A stretch of DNA of 64,000 bases from CAXXOK01 sp964640955 (GTDB lineage: Bacteria > Bacillota > Clostridia > Christensenellales > Aristaeellaceae), in contig CAZXJI010000012.1 of NCBI GenBank assembly GCA_964640955.1, positions 1-64,000 of the forward strand, in the 5' to 3' direction. The translations under genes were made by a program, and so were the position numbers. Of this stretch, positions 41,903-50,234 are shown piece by piece. Position 1 is the stretch's first letter. Every line of letters begins with the position of its first letter. The notes beneath the pieces are model-generated. The model was not told the origin of the DNA, did no database searches, and saw only the letters and a list, made by a program, of their open reading frames with translations.

Positions 41903-43459
41903 TCAGCGGAAATTGACGTAGATTTCGTTGATCAGCGGATCCTCGTCCAGATACACGCCGGTGCTCCAGTCGAAGCTTTTGAAGCTCTTGCCGACGCCGT
42001 TGGGGTAGCCGACCAGCTTGGCGAGGGCGTTTCCGCAGGTTCTCAGTTCCGCGTAGGCTTTTTCCACCTCCGTGGTCAGGCTTTCGTCGAAGTCCGTGCC
42101 GTTCAGGGCGGCCTCGTCCACCGCTTCGGCGGCGGTCAAAAAGCCGGTAAGCGTGCGCAGGTACGCCCTGTCGAAATCGTCGATCGCGGAGCGCTGCTTA
42201 TCCGAGAGCGCCAGCGTGCCCTGCGCGGCTTCGGCCGTTTCGCCCGGAGCGGTATAAGCGCTCGTATACTGATAGTTTTCCTCGATAAAAGAGCGGATAC
42301 CGTCCGCCACGGCAAGGTAACGCACCGCCTTGAGGCCCGTCGGATACAGCCAGTCCGCGTATTCGGAGGTGACGTATCTGAGCTTGGGCACCTGCACGCC
42401 AAACACGTCGGCGATCGCCTGTATCCGGGTTTCCTGGTCGATGAAGCGGAACTTCCAGTTGCCAAACGCGTTGATATAGCTGCCGTCGATCGAATAGGAG
42501 CCGAACAGATCGTTCATGTCGAGCGATCCGGCGTTGGTCAGCAGGCTCAGGCCGATGGTCATGAACTTCGCCATGGCGGCGGCGTCCAGATTGGCGTAAA
42601 AGCCGCTCTTCACGTTTTGGTTGTCCGTCAGGCTCTTGATGATCGTAAAGAGGAGCGATTTATCCGCCACGAATTTGTCCATGATCGCTTCCATAATGTC
42701 CCGCTGCCGCCCCGTGCGCGCCTGGTCGCTGCCGGTGGAGACGGTCGCGTTTCTCCGGGCGCGGATGTAGTCAACAATACCAAGGCCGTCCAGGTGTTGA
42801 TAACCTGCCTTGTAGTAGGTTTTGCTATGCCCGGTGAAGGACATTTCCACATCGAAGTCGATGCCGCCGATCACGTCGCCCAGCTCTTCCATGGCGTCCA
42901 TCGTCACGGCGCAGTAATAGTCGATGCCGATTCCGCCCAAAAGCCAGGAAACGGTATCGCAGACCGCTTTGAACCCGGCCTGCGACTCGCCGACGACCGC
43001 GTCGTCGTCGGCGCGGCTCACGCCCACGCCCAGCGCGTCCCCGCAGTTGATGGCCGAGTTGATTTTATAGATGCCTTTGACCGCCGGAACGTAGGCCATG
43101 GTGTCCCGCGGAATGGAAATCAGGTTGAACATCGGCCCGGAACGGTCGGCGGCCAGGTTGATGGACAATAGCAGCATGGCGTCGGTGTGCGCCATTTCCG
43201 TGCGATAGGTATAGTTTTTGTCCTGATTGTCGATACCCAGCAGAAGGACGTTAATCACGTCCGAGGACAGGGAAATCTTCTCGTCGTCCGTGATCACGGT
43301 CGCGTATTTGTTAATCAGCGGGTTGTCCGTCTGCGCGGCCAGCCGCGCCGCCTCCGCGGCCGGAGACGTGTCCTCGGCCAGGGCGGCCGTTCCGCACGCC
43401 GACAGGCACAGCGCAACCGCCGTCAGCAGCGAAAGCCACCGTTTGATTACCTTGCCCAT
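41903..43459 (-). CDS. LCP (LytR-CpsA-Psr) family cell-wall protein, paralogue 2
   Basis: A 518-residue LCP protein. The N-terminus has a hydrophobic stretch ending CLSACG, a lipobox-like L-S-A-C, so it could be lipid-anchored; signal peptidase I cleavage after ALA is the alternative. LCP landmarks are NVLLLGIDNQD, TDAMLLLSINL, ISIPRDTMAYVP and YIRARRNATVSTGSDQARTGRQRD. The long C-terminal extension ends in PLINEIYVNFR, matching paralogue 1. It has a promoter with a perfect TTGACA. The start is ATG 43459 with GGGAGGAG. Confidence 0.9.
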   Translation of the reverse strand: MGKVIKRWLSLLTAVALCLSACGTAALAEDTSPAAEAARLAAQTDNPLINKYATVITDDEKISLSSDVINVLLLGIDNQDKNYTYRTEMAHTDAMLLLSINLAADRSGPMFNLISIPRDTMAYVPAVKGIYKINSAINCGDALGVGVSRADDDAVVGESQAGFKAVCDTVSWLLGGIGIDYYCAVTMDAMEELGDVIGGIDFDVEMSFTGHSKTYYKAGYQHLDGLGIVDYIRARRNATVSTGSDQARTGRQRDIMEAIMDKFVADKSLLFTIIKSLTDNQNVKSGFYANLDAAAMAKFMTIGLSLLTNAGSLDMNDLFGSYSIDGSYINAFGNWKFRFIDQETRIQAIADVFGVQVPKLRYVTSEYADWLYPTGLKAVRYLAVADGIRSFIEENYQYTSAYTAPGETAEAAQGTLALSDKQRSAIDDFDRAYLRTLTGFLTAAEAVDEAALNGTDFDESLTTEVEKAYAELRTCGNALAKLVGYPNGVGKSFKSFDWSTGVYLDEDPLINEIYVNFR

Positions 43460-43521
43460 TCCGTTTTCTCCTCCCTGCGACAGAATCGCGCGCCGAAACG
43501 GAGCGCGCTCCGCCTGAGCGT

Positions 43522-43550
43522 ATGGTACCCTGCCCGAACCTGCTTGTCAA
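43522..43550 (-). promoter_or_regulatory. Promoter of LCP paralogue 2
   Basis: On the minus strand TTGACA (43545-43550), a 17-base spacer and TACCAT (43522-43527). Confidence 0.62.
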
Positions 43551-43601
43551 GCGCGGTTACCGCCGTGGGCGCGCGCTTTCCTTCATTTTACATTTTCACA
43601 G

Positions 43602-43639
43602 GCGGAAAAGGGGGGCCGCCGAAAGGCGATCCCCCTTTT
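43602..43639 (-). terminator. Intrinsic terminator of araA
   Basis: AAAAGGGGG (43606-43614) pairs with CCCCCTTTT (43631-43639), and an inner short stem forms around a GAAA loop. T-runs lie on the minus-strand exit side; it may act in both directions. Confidence 0.85.
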
Positions 43640-43661
43640 GATGCTATTTTATGACGGTCTG

Positions 43662-45134
43662 CTATCGAAGCTTCCAGGCGATATCCTTGAGGAACAGCTC
43701 GTCCTCCAGCTTTTCGGGGGTCGAATCCACGCCGATATGGACGTATTCGATCTCCATCATGGCGGCCCATTCCCGCATCTGCTCGGCCGTCACGTCGTAG
43801 GAGAGCACCGTATGGTGCGCGCCCCCGGCGATGATCCAGCACTCGATGCCGGTGGTCAGGTCGGGCAGAGGCTTCCACGTCACGCGGGCCACGGGCAGAT
43901 TGGGCATGGTCATGGCCGGGGGAACGCACTCGATCTCCTGGCAGATGAGGCGAAGCCTTCCGCCCATATCCACCAGGCTCACCACGATCGCCTTGCCGGC
44001 ATGGCCTTCAAACACCAGCCGCGCGGGCGGCTCCCGGTCGCCGATGCCCAGCGGATGCACCTCGATGCGGGGCTTTCCGGCGGCGATGGAAGGGCAGACC
44101 TCCAGCATATGCGCGCCCAGGCTGAACTCCTCGCCCTTGACGAGGTGATAGGTATAATCCTCCATAAAGGCGGTGCCGCCGGTCTTGCCCTCACCCATGG
44201 CCTTGAGCACGGCGGTCATGGCGGCGACCTTCCAGTCGCCCTCGCCGCCGTAGCCGTAGCCCTGCGCCATCAGGTGCTGGGAGGCCAGGCCGGGCAGCTG
44301 CTTCATGCCGTAAAGATCCTGGAAGGTGTTGGAGAAAGCCTTGCAGCCTTCGGCATCCAGCATCTTCTTCATGGCGATCTCCTCGCGCGCCTGATAACGG
44401 ATCGATTCCATGTTGTCGGTGGCGACGGTGTACTCGCCTTGGTACGTCTCCACCAGCGCGTCCACCTCGGCGTCGGTCACGGCATCCATGGTTTCCACCA
44501 GCGTCCCCACGGGCCAGGTGTTCACCTGCCAGCCCAGCTTGATCTGCGCTTCCACCTTGTCGCCCTCGGTCACGGCCACTTCGCGCATGTTGTCGCCGAA
44601 GCGCATCACCCTGAGGCTTTTGGAAACCGCCACGCCCGCCGCGGCACGCATCCACTCGCCCAGGCGGCGCTGCACACCCTCGTCCTTCCAGTACCCGGCA
44701 ATCACCTTGCGCGGCATGCGCAGTCGCGCGGCGATAAAGCCGTGCTCGCGGTCGCCGTGGGCCGACTGGTTGAGGTTCATGTAATCCATGTCGATCGCTT
44801 CGTTGGGGATCGCCTCGCCGTACTGTGTCGCCAGATGGCAATAGGGCTTTTGCAGCGACGCAAGCCCGTTGATCCACATCTTGCTGGGGGAGAAGGTGTG
44901 GCACCAGGTCACGATGCCGGCGCAGCGCTCGTCGTAGTTGGCCTGCCGCACCAGCTCGGTCACTTCGGCGTTGGTTTTGGCCGTCACCTTGTAGACGATT
45001 TTGCAGGGCAGTTTGCCCCCGGCGTTCATCTCGTCCGCCATTTCGGCCGCGCGCGCGGCCACGGTGTCCAGCACCTCGGGCCCGTACAGGAACTGGGAAC
45101 CCACCACGAACCAGAACTCATAACCCGTTAGCAT
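43662..45134 (-). CDS. araA: L-arabinose isomerase
   Basis: A 490-residue enzyme that converts L-arabinose to L-ribulose. Family landmarks are FWFVVGSQFLYGPE at the N-terminus, GIVTWCHTFSPSKMWI, and the metal-binding Glu and His residues in YGYGGEGDWKVAAM, EVCPSIA and GGAHHTVLS. AGGAGG precedes ATG 45134. It stands alone: no araB or araD is adjacent, so later steps are encoded elsewhere. The promoter carries a palindrome like the AraR operator. Confidence 0.97.
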   Translation of the reverse strand: MLTGYEFWFVVGSQFLYGPEVLDTVAARAAEMADEMNAGGKLPCKIVYKVTAKTNAEVTELVRQANYDERCAGIVTWCHTFSPSKMWINGLASLQKPYCHLATQYGEAIPNEAIDMDYMNLNQSAHGDREHGFIAARLRMPRKVIAGYWKDEGVQRRLGEWMRAAAGVAVSKSLRVMRFGDNMREVAVTEGDKVEAQIKLGWQVNTWPVGTLVETMDAVTDAEVDALVETYQGEYTVATDNMESIRYQAREEIAMKKMLDAEGCKAFSNTFQDLYGMKQLPGLASQHLMAQGYGYGGEGDWKVAAMTAVLKAMGEGKTGGTAFMEDYTYHLVKGEEFSLGAHMLEVCPSIAAGKPRIEVHPLGIGDREPPARLVFEGHAGKAIVVSLVDMGGRLRLICQEIECVPPAMTMPNLPVARVTWKPLPDLTTGIECWIIAGGAHHTVLSYDVTAEQMREWAAMMEIEYVHIGVDSTPEKLEDELFLKDIAWKLR

Positions 45135-45292
45135 TCGGTTTTCCTCCTCGTTTTCCGGCCCGCGCTTCGCTGCCGGAGTATGGTTTTCTTCACCCTCGGC
45201 GACCCGCGCCGGAACCGTGCAAACACCGACCTCCTCCGCGCCGGCTCGGCCGCGTAGGGCCCGGCGGAGGAAAGCGCTTGATGGACGGTCGC

Positions 45293-45304
45293 ATGTACGT
45301 ACAT
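45293..45304. promoter_or_regulatory. Palindromic operator candidate (AraR-like) at araA
   Basis: ATGTACGTACAT is a perfect 12-base palindrome directly after the araA -10 box, so it covers the transcription start. Its core TGTACGTACA resembles my recollection of the Bacillus AraR operator. Binding there would block araA transcription; L-arabinose would relieve it. No araR gene is in the window. Confidence 0.65.
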
Positions 45305-45333
45305 ATTATAGCGCATTTTCACCTGTTTGTGGA
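45305..45333 (-). promoter_or_regulatory. Promoter of araA
   Basis: On the minus strand TCCACA (45328-45333), a 17-base spacer and a perfect TATAAT (45305-45310). Confidence 0.6.
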
Positions 45334-45496
45334 GCCCCTTTTTTGAATCGATCGCGGGGTTTTCATTTCGTCGCGGCGGTTTTGCCTGCTCGCGGGAACC
45401 GGGGCCCGTCTCTTCGGGTTGTCCGTGCATAACGGGAAACCGGCGCGGTATACCCGCGGCTTCCCGTTTCGGCCGTTTCGCGGACCGCGGCGGCTA

Positions 45497-45525
45497 TTGA
45501 CATCGTTTCGGCGGGGTGCTATGGT
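45497..45525 (+). promoter_or_regulatory. Promoter of the zinc dehydrogenase pair
   Basis: A perfect TTGACA (45497-45502), a 17-base spacer and TATGGT (45520-45525). Confidence 0.6.
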
Positions 45526-45639
45526 GAGGGCACTTCGATGCGGGGCGTTCGTGTACAAACGGCGAAAGCAAAAGGCGCGGGCGATCCGCACAGATCACAA
45601 TTTTGCGGCGGCAGGACCGCCGACGGAGGCATGAACAAG

Positions 45640-46656
45640 ATGAAAGCGGCTGTTTTTTACGGCAAGGGCGACATCCGGCTCGATCCCGATTACCCGACGC
45701 CCGTCCCCGGCGATGGCGAGGTGCTGATCCGCGTGAAGGCCTGCGGGGTATGCGGCACGGATCTGCACATCTTCTCCGGCGCGCAGGGCGCCACGGACTG
45801 CAATCCGCCGGTCATCCTGGGGCACGAGCTGTCCGGGATCGTGACGTCAGTCGGCTCCGCCGTAACCCGCGTCAAGCCCGGCGATCACGTGACCGTCAAC
45901 CCGAACATCTCCTGCGAGGCCTGCGCCCAGTGCCGTCGGGGCAACCCGCATTTCTGCGACAACATGACGGCCACCGGCGTCAACCACGACGGCGGTTTCG
46001 CCGAATACTGCAAGGTGCTGGAAAAGCAGGTTTTCGTCATCCCCGACAGCGTGCCTTTCGAGCACGCGGCGATGTGTGAGCCGGTCAGCTGCTGCCTGCA
46101 CGGCATCGACCTGTGCGGCATTCAGGCGGGCGACACGGTGATGATCGTGGGCGGCGGCACCATCGGCATGATGATGCTGCAGCTGGCGCGCATGTCGGGC
46201 GCGGTGCGCACCGTGCTGCTGGAGGTGAACGAAAGCCGCTTCCCCCTGGCCAAAACGCTGGGCGCCGATCTGACCCTCAACCCGCTGAAGGACGACGTGG
46301 AGGCCCGGCTTTCGGAGAACGGCCTGACCGACATCCGCGTGGTGATCGAGTGCGTCGGCCGCGCCGAAACGGTGCAAAGCGCCGTCCGCTATGCGGGCAA
46401 GGCCGCGACCGTGATGATCTTCGGCCTGACCGATCCGGACTGCGCCGTTCCTTATAAGCCTTTCGAAGCCTTCAAGAAGGAATTGACGATTAAAACCTCC
46501 TTCGTCAACCCCAACACGCAGGGCCGCGCCGCAGACATCATTACCTCCGGCAGGCTGCAGCTGGAACCGCTGATCGACAAGCGCGTGGCGCTTGACGACA
46601 TCGGCCAGGCGTTCGGCCCCGGCGCGCGCAACGGAAAGGTGATCGTCGTTCCGTAA
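45640..46656 (+). CDS. Zinc-dependent medium-chain dehydrogenase 1
   Basis: A 338-residue MDR-family dehydrogenase of the sorbitol/threonine dehydrogenase type. The catalytic zinc ligands are in ACGVCGTD and LGHELSG, the structural zinc lobe is CEACAQCRRGNPHFC, and the NAD(P) loop is VGGGTIGMMM. Such enzymes oxidise a sugar alcohol or secondary alcohol. The start chosen is ATG 45640, 10 bases after GGAGG; ATG 45631 is only one base from it. It lies divergent to araA and 58 bases upstream of a second dehydrogenase. Confidence 0.88.
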   Translation: MKAAVFYGKGDIRLDPDYPTPVPGDGEVLIRVKACGVCGTDLHIFSGAQGATDCNPPVILGHELSGIVTSVGSAVTRVKPGDHVTVNPNISCEACAQCRRGNPHFCDNMTATGVNHDGGFAEYCKVLEKQVFVIPDSVPFEHAAMCEPVSCCLHGIDLCGIQAGDTVMIVGGGTIGMMMLQLARMSGAVRTVLLEVNESRFPLAKTLGADLTLNPLKDDVEARLSENGLTDIRVVIECVGRAETVQSAVRYAGKAATVMIFGLTDPDCAVPYKPFEAFKKELTIKTSFVNPNTQGRAADIITSGRLQLEPLIDKRVALDDIGQAFGPGARNGKVIVVP

Positions 46657-46714
46657 GGTACGCCCGCGGCGAAAAAACGATTCCGCCTATTCGGATCAGG
46701 AAAGAGGTATCGGC

Positions 46715-47749
46715 ATGCTTCAGCAGGTGATGACCGCGCCCGGAACCATCGAATTTCGGCAGATTCCCACGCCCGAGCCCGGGCCCGGCGAGGTATTGGT
46801 CAAAATCATGCGCATCGGCGTATGCGGCAGCGACATCCACGTCTACCACGGCAAGCACCCTTTCACGAAGTATCCGGTCACGCAGGGGCACGAGGTCAGC
46901 GGGAAGATCGCCGCGCTGGGCGAAAACGTGCGGGGTCTGCGCACAGGCCAGCGCGTGACCATCGAGCCGCAGGTGGTATGCGGGAAGTGCTATCCCTGCC
47001 GCCACGGCAAGTATAACCTGTGCGAGGAGCTCAAGGTGATGGGCTTCCAGACCACCGGCACCGCGAGCGAATACTTCGCCGTGGACGCCGCCAGGGTCAC
47101 GCCCCTGCCCGACGAAATGACCTATAACGAAGGCGCGATGATCGAGCCGCTCGCCGTAGCCGTGCACGCCGTAAGGCGCGCGGGCGACGTGCGGGGTTTG
47201 CAGGTCGGGGTGCTGGGGGCGGGGCCCATCGGCAATCTGGTGGCGCAGTGCGCCAAAGCCATGGGCGCCGCGAAGGTGATGGTCACCGACGTGAGCGATT
47301 ACCGGCTCGAGCTGGCGAAAGCCTGCGGCGCCGACGCCGCCGTGAACACCGCAAACGTCGATTTCGGGCGCGCGCTGGTCGACGCTTTCGGCCCGGACAA
47401 GGCGGACGTCCTCTACGACTGCGCCGGGAACGACATCACCATCAACCAGGCCGTCCGCTGCGCGCGTAAGGGCAGCACCATCATCCTGGTGGCGGTGTTC
47501 GCCGCCATGGCGAAGGTCGACCTGGCCGTGCTCAACGATCACGAGCTGGACCTGAACACCACCATGATGTACCGCCACGAGGACTATCTGGAGGCCATCC
47601 GGCTGGTTCAGGAAGGGAAGATCGCGCTCAAACCCCTGATGAGCAGGCATTTCGCCTTTGCGGAATACGCGGAGGCGTACCGCTATATCGACGCCAACCG
47701 CGAAACGACCATGAAGGTGCTGATCGACGTGGACCCGAGCGGGGAATAA
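46715..47749 (+). CDS. Zinc-dependent medium-chain dehydrogenase 2
   Basis: A 344-residue relative of the preceding enzyme, with zinc ligands in IGVCGSD and QGHEVSG, the structural zinc lobe CGKCYPCRHGKYNLC and the nucleotide loop GVLGAGPIGNLVAQ. It resembles L-iditol/xylitol dehydrogenases. AAAGAGG precedes ATG 46715. The pair probably interconverts polyols and keto-sugars in pentose use, but the substrates are unknown. Confidence 0.88.
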   Translation: MLQQVMTAPGTIEFRQIPTPEPGPGEVLVKIMRIGVCGSDIHVYHGKHPFTKYPVTQGHEVSGKIAALGENVRGLRTGQRVTIEPQVVCGKCYPCRHGKYNLCEELKVMGFQTTGTASEYFAVDAARVTPLPDEMTYNEGAMIEPLAVAVHAVRRAGDVRGLQVGVLGAGPIGNLVAQCAKAMGAAKVMVTDVSDYRLELAKACGADAAVNTANVDFGRALVDAFGPDKADVLYDCAGNDITINQAVRCARKGSTIILVAVFAAMAKVDLAVLNDHELDLNTTMMYRHEDYLEAIRLVQEGKIALKPLMSRHFAFAEYAEAYRYIDANRETTMKVLIDVDPSGE

Positions 47750-47780
47750 CCGCGGGCGCAGGCATCGCAGCAGAGAACGG

Positions 47781-47818
47781 CCAACGGAGGGCGGGCCATA
47801 ACGCCCGTCCTCCGTTGG
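47781..47818. terminator. Bidirectional terminator between dehydrogenase 2 and the sugar operon
   Basis: A 16-bp stem (47781-47796 with 47803-47818, one G-U pair) with a 6-base loop lies between convergent genes and ends the 12-gene operon on the other strand. Confidence 0.85.
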
Positions 47819-47858
47819 TCGTCTTTTCCGTTTCTTCCGTCCACGCCGTCCCGGCGCC

Positions 47859-49343
47859 CTAGCAGCACGGGTGTCCGTCCGTATCGGCCGCCGCGCCGTC
47901 CCCGCCGGCGTTCTTCATGCACAGGTGAACGGCGGCGGTCTTGAACGTCAGCGGCAGCGCCAGAATATTGGGATTGTCGCCCACGAATTTCTTTTTTGCG
48001 TCCGCCAGCGCCTCCTCGAACGTGGCGCGGGTCTTAAGCCCCATGCCGCGCGCGTATCCCGGCGCCTGCGCGCCCACGATGTAGATGGCGCTGGTGTTCA
48101 TCTCCGCGATGTGCCCGCAGGAGATCATGGAAAAGCCGTGGAACGGATGGAAGGCGTTGCAGTAGCGGTATTGGCGGATGTACTCTTCGTCGGTCGCGAA
48201 GTATTCTCCCAACCGGTTCATGTCCGGCAGGGTGTTCATGCCGTCGCGCTGGAACAGGTCGTACATTTTGCGGGTGTACGGCCACAGCTCGTCGTGGAAG
48301 TACCCGTTGCACAGGCTCGAACACAGGATGACGCAGCGGTCGCTCATGATGCGCTTGTGGCGGATCACCTGCGCGGAAAGCGCCTGCATCAGCATGATCG
48401 GATTGGTGCCCATGCCGTCCCCGTAATGGAAGAACTGCGGCATGCCGAACACCAGCACGTCGTATTTCTTTTCGGCCCAGTGCACGTAGGTGCGCCTGTC
48501 CGCCACCTGCCAGGAGAGCGGCATCATCTCCGCGGCGTAGCCGCTGAACACGGCGATCTGGCGGCTCAGGGTGTCCGTCACCGCGTCGCAGCAGAAGAAT
48601 TTCTTGCCCATGCACTTTTCCATGTGCATGCCGATCTCGTTGAATTTCGTGCGCATCAGCGAATGCCCGCTGACCGGCGTAAAGTCGGGCCGGTGCATCA
48701 CCTGCGGCACGTGGTGGCTGGCGATGGAGCGCCAGTGGGTAATCCCCGTGGCGCAGTGCTTGTACCCGCCGGAATAGCCGCCGTAGGGGTTGCCCTGCAC
48801 GTGCCCGATGAGGATCGCCACGTCCGCGTCGTATACGTACTTGTTCATCAGCACCGGGTCGCCGCACTCGGTCGTGCCCAGATCGACGAGATGGTCGTAG
48901 TCCTCGCTGTCGTGGTTGATGATCTGGTGGCTCGGCCAGAACGCGTCCATCACCTCGTCGCCCAGCACGCCGCGTATCTCCCGTTCGGTGTTCTTGCGGT
49001 GCAGGCCGTTGGAGCAGATGAACAGAATATCCTTTTTCGCGACGCCCGCGGCGTACAGCTCCTCCAGAATCAGGGGAATGCATACCTTGCGGTGCGCGGT
49101 GGGCTGCTCGCCGCCCTTGACGCGGTCGGGAAACACGATAACGCACTTGCTTCCCGGGTGCGCAAGCGCCGACAGCGGCGGCATCCCGATGGGGTTGCGC
49201 AGGGAGCGCAGCGTTTCCTCCCGCAGGCGACTTTCGGGGATATGCGGCGGGTCGGGCACCGTGGTCCCCGGGATAAACACGTCGGTCGTATCGGGAAGCG
49301 TCGCGCTCATCACGCCCGCGCCGTATTCAAAATCCAGTTTCAT
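47859..49343 (-). CDS. LarA-family nickel-pincer racemase/epimerase homologue
   Basis: A 494-residue LarA (DUF2088) homologue. LarA uses a nickel-pincer nucleotide tethered to a lysine to racemise alpha-hydroxy acids. Here GGYSGGYKHCATG carries the candidate tether Lys195 and His211 lies 16 residues later, as for Lys184/His200 of Lactiplantibacillus LarA. A further His is in SNGLHRKNTERE and another in LIGHVQGNP. Its location after triose-phosphate isomerase, with an ATGA overlap, suggests a sugar-acid or hydroxy-acid epimerase rather than lactate racemase. larB, larC and larE are not in the window. Confidence 0.82.
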   Translation of the reverse strand: MKLDFEYGAGVMSATLPDTTDVFIPGTTVPDPPHIPESRLREETLRSLRNPIGMPPLSALAHPGSKCVIVFPDRVKGGEQPTAHRKVCIPLILEELYAAGVAKKDILFICSNGLHRKNTEREIRGVLGDEVMDAFWPSHQIINHDSEDYDHLVDLGTTECGDPVLMNKYVYDADVAILIGHVQGNPYGGYSGGYKHCATGITHWRSIASHHVPQVMHRPDFTPVSGHSLMRTKFNEIGMHMEKCMGKKFFCCDAVTDTLSRQIAVFSGYAAEMMPLSWQVADRRTYVHWAEKKYDVLVFGMPQFFHYGDGMGTNPIMLMQALSAQVIRHKRIMSDRCVILCSSLCNGYFHDELWPYTRKMYDLFQRDGMNTLPDMNRLGEYFATDEEYIRQYRYCNAFHPFHGFSMISCGHIAEMNTSAIYIVGAQAPGYARGMGLKTRATFEEALADAKKKFVGDNPNILALPLTFKTAAVHLCMKNAGGDGAAADTDGHPCC

Positions 49344-50215
49344 CGTTTCTCCTCCCTTTCCGCGCGTCGGGCAAGCGGCGTATCCCCCAGGTACAGGCGC
49401 ACGATTCGCAGGTATTCCTCGGGATAAAAGCCGATTTCCCCGGCAAAGCGCGTCAGCGCGATCAGCCCGCCGTCGACCTGCGGGATGGAAGCGAGCATCG
49501 CCGCGTTGTCGGCTTTCAGCCCGCCGCCGTACACCACGTCCATGCCGCCGGTCGCCTCCTTGATGAACGCGGCAACCTTCCGGATGTAGGCTTCGTCGGC
49601 GGGGGTCTTGCCGGGCCCGATGCTCCACACCGGCTCGTAGGCGATTACGATCCGCGCCCGGTCCGCGTCTTTCAGGCCGATTTGTAGCTGCTCGGCCAGC
49701 ACGGCCTGCCAGCGGGGCTGCTCCTCCGTTTTTTCGCCGATGCAGTAAAGCACCGAAAGCCCGGCCTTCTGCGCCGCCAGCACCTCCCGATTCAGCAGGC
49801 GGTTGACCGCTCCGGCGTCCGTGACGCCCGCCTCCGCGAGCACCCCGGCCTTGTCCGCCCGCTCCTCGCAGTGGCCGATCAGCGCGCTCTCGCATCCCAG
49901 CTCGGCCGCGGCGTTGGCCGTGCGGTTGGTGGTAAAGGCGCCGAAGTTGCCTCCCGGCGCCGTATCCTCCCGGTACACGCCCTGGCAGCCCAGGCGGATC
50001 GCGCCCGAGCCGTCCAGCGCCGCCCCCGCGCCCGGCAGATGGGCTTCCGGAAAGAACATTGTGAATTCCGCCGCGTCCCGCGGGTAGGCCGCAAGCGCCT
50101 CCTGCGTCGCTTTCACGATCGCCGCGCCCCAGTCGCGGACGGGCGCGATACGGTTGACGCCCCCGCGCGCGGGTGAAATATCGAAGCGCTTCAGGTTCAG
50201 GTAAACGTGCTTCAT
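49340..50215 (-). CDS. tpiA: Divergent triose-phosphate isomerase paralogue
   Basis: A 291-residue TIM-family isomerase, longer than the usual 250. The three catalytic residues are kept: Lys9 (LNLK), His115 (IGHCEER) and Glu195 (AYEPVWSIGPGKTP). The N-x-K-M-N start is LNLKRFD and the loop-7/8 YGGSV is YGGGLKADN, and an insertion of about 20 residues follows the lysine. It may therefore act on a different aldose/ketose phosphate, as EryH-type paralogues do, but GAP/DHAP isomerisation is possible. The gene overlaps the larA-like ATG by ATGA. GGGAG precedes ATG 50215. Confidence 0.85.
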   Translation of the reverse strand: MKHVYLNLKRFDISPARGGVNRIAPVRDWGAAIVKATQEALAAYPRDAAEFTMFFPEAHLPGAGAALDGSGAIRLGCQGVYREDTAPGGNFGAFTTNRTANAAAELGCESALIGHCEERADKAGVLAEAGVTDAGAVNRLLNREVLAAQKAGLSVLYCIGEKTEEQPRWQAVLAEQLQIGLKDADRARIVIAYEPVWSIGPGKTPADEAYIRKVAAFIKEATGGMDVVYGGGLKADNAAMLASIPQVDGGLIALTRFAGEIGFYPEEYLRIVRLYLGDTPLARRAEREEKR

Positions 50216-50234
50216 GCCCAGAACTCCCTTCGGG

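Larger units (their letters stand above)
45135..45639. other. Divergent regulatory region between araA and two dehydrogenases
   Basis: It holds the araA promoter (45305-45333), the palindrome at 45293-45304 and the plus-strand promoter at 45497-45525. No protein-coding gene is evident in between. Confidence 0.55.
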
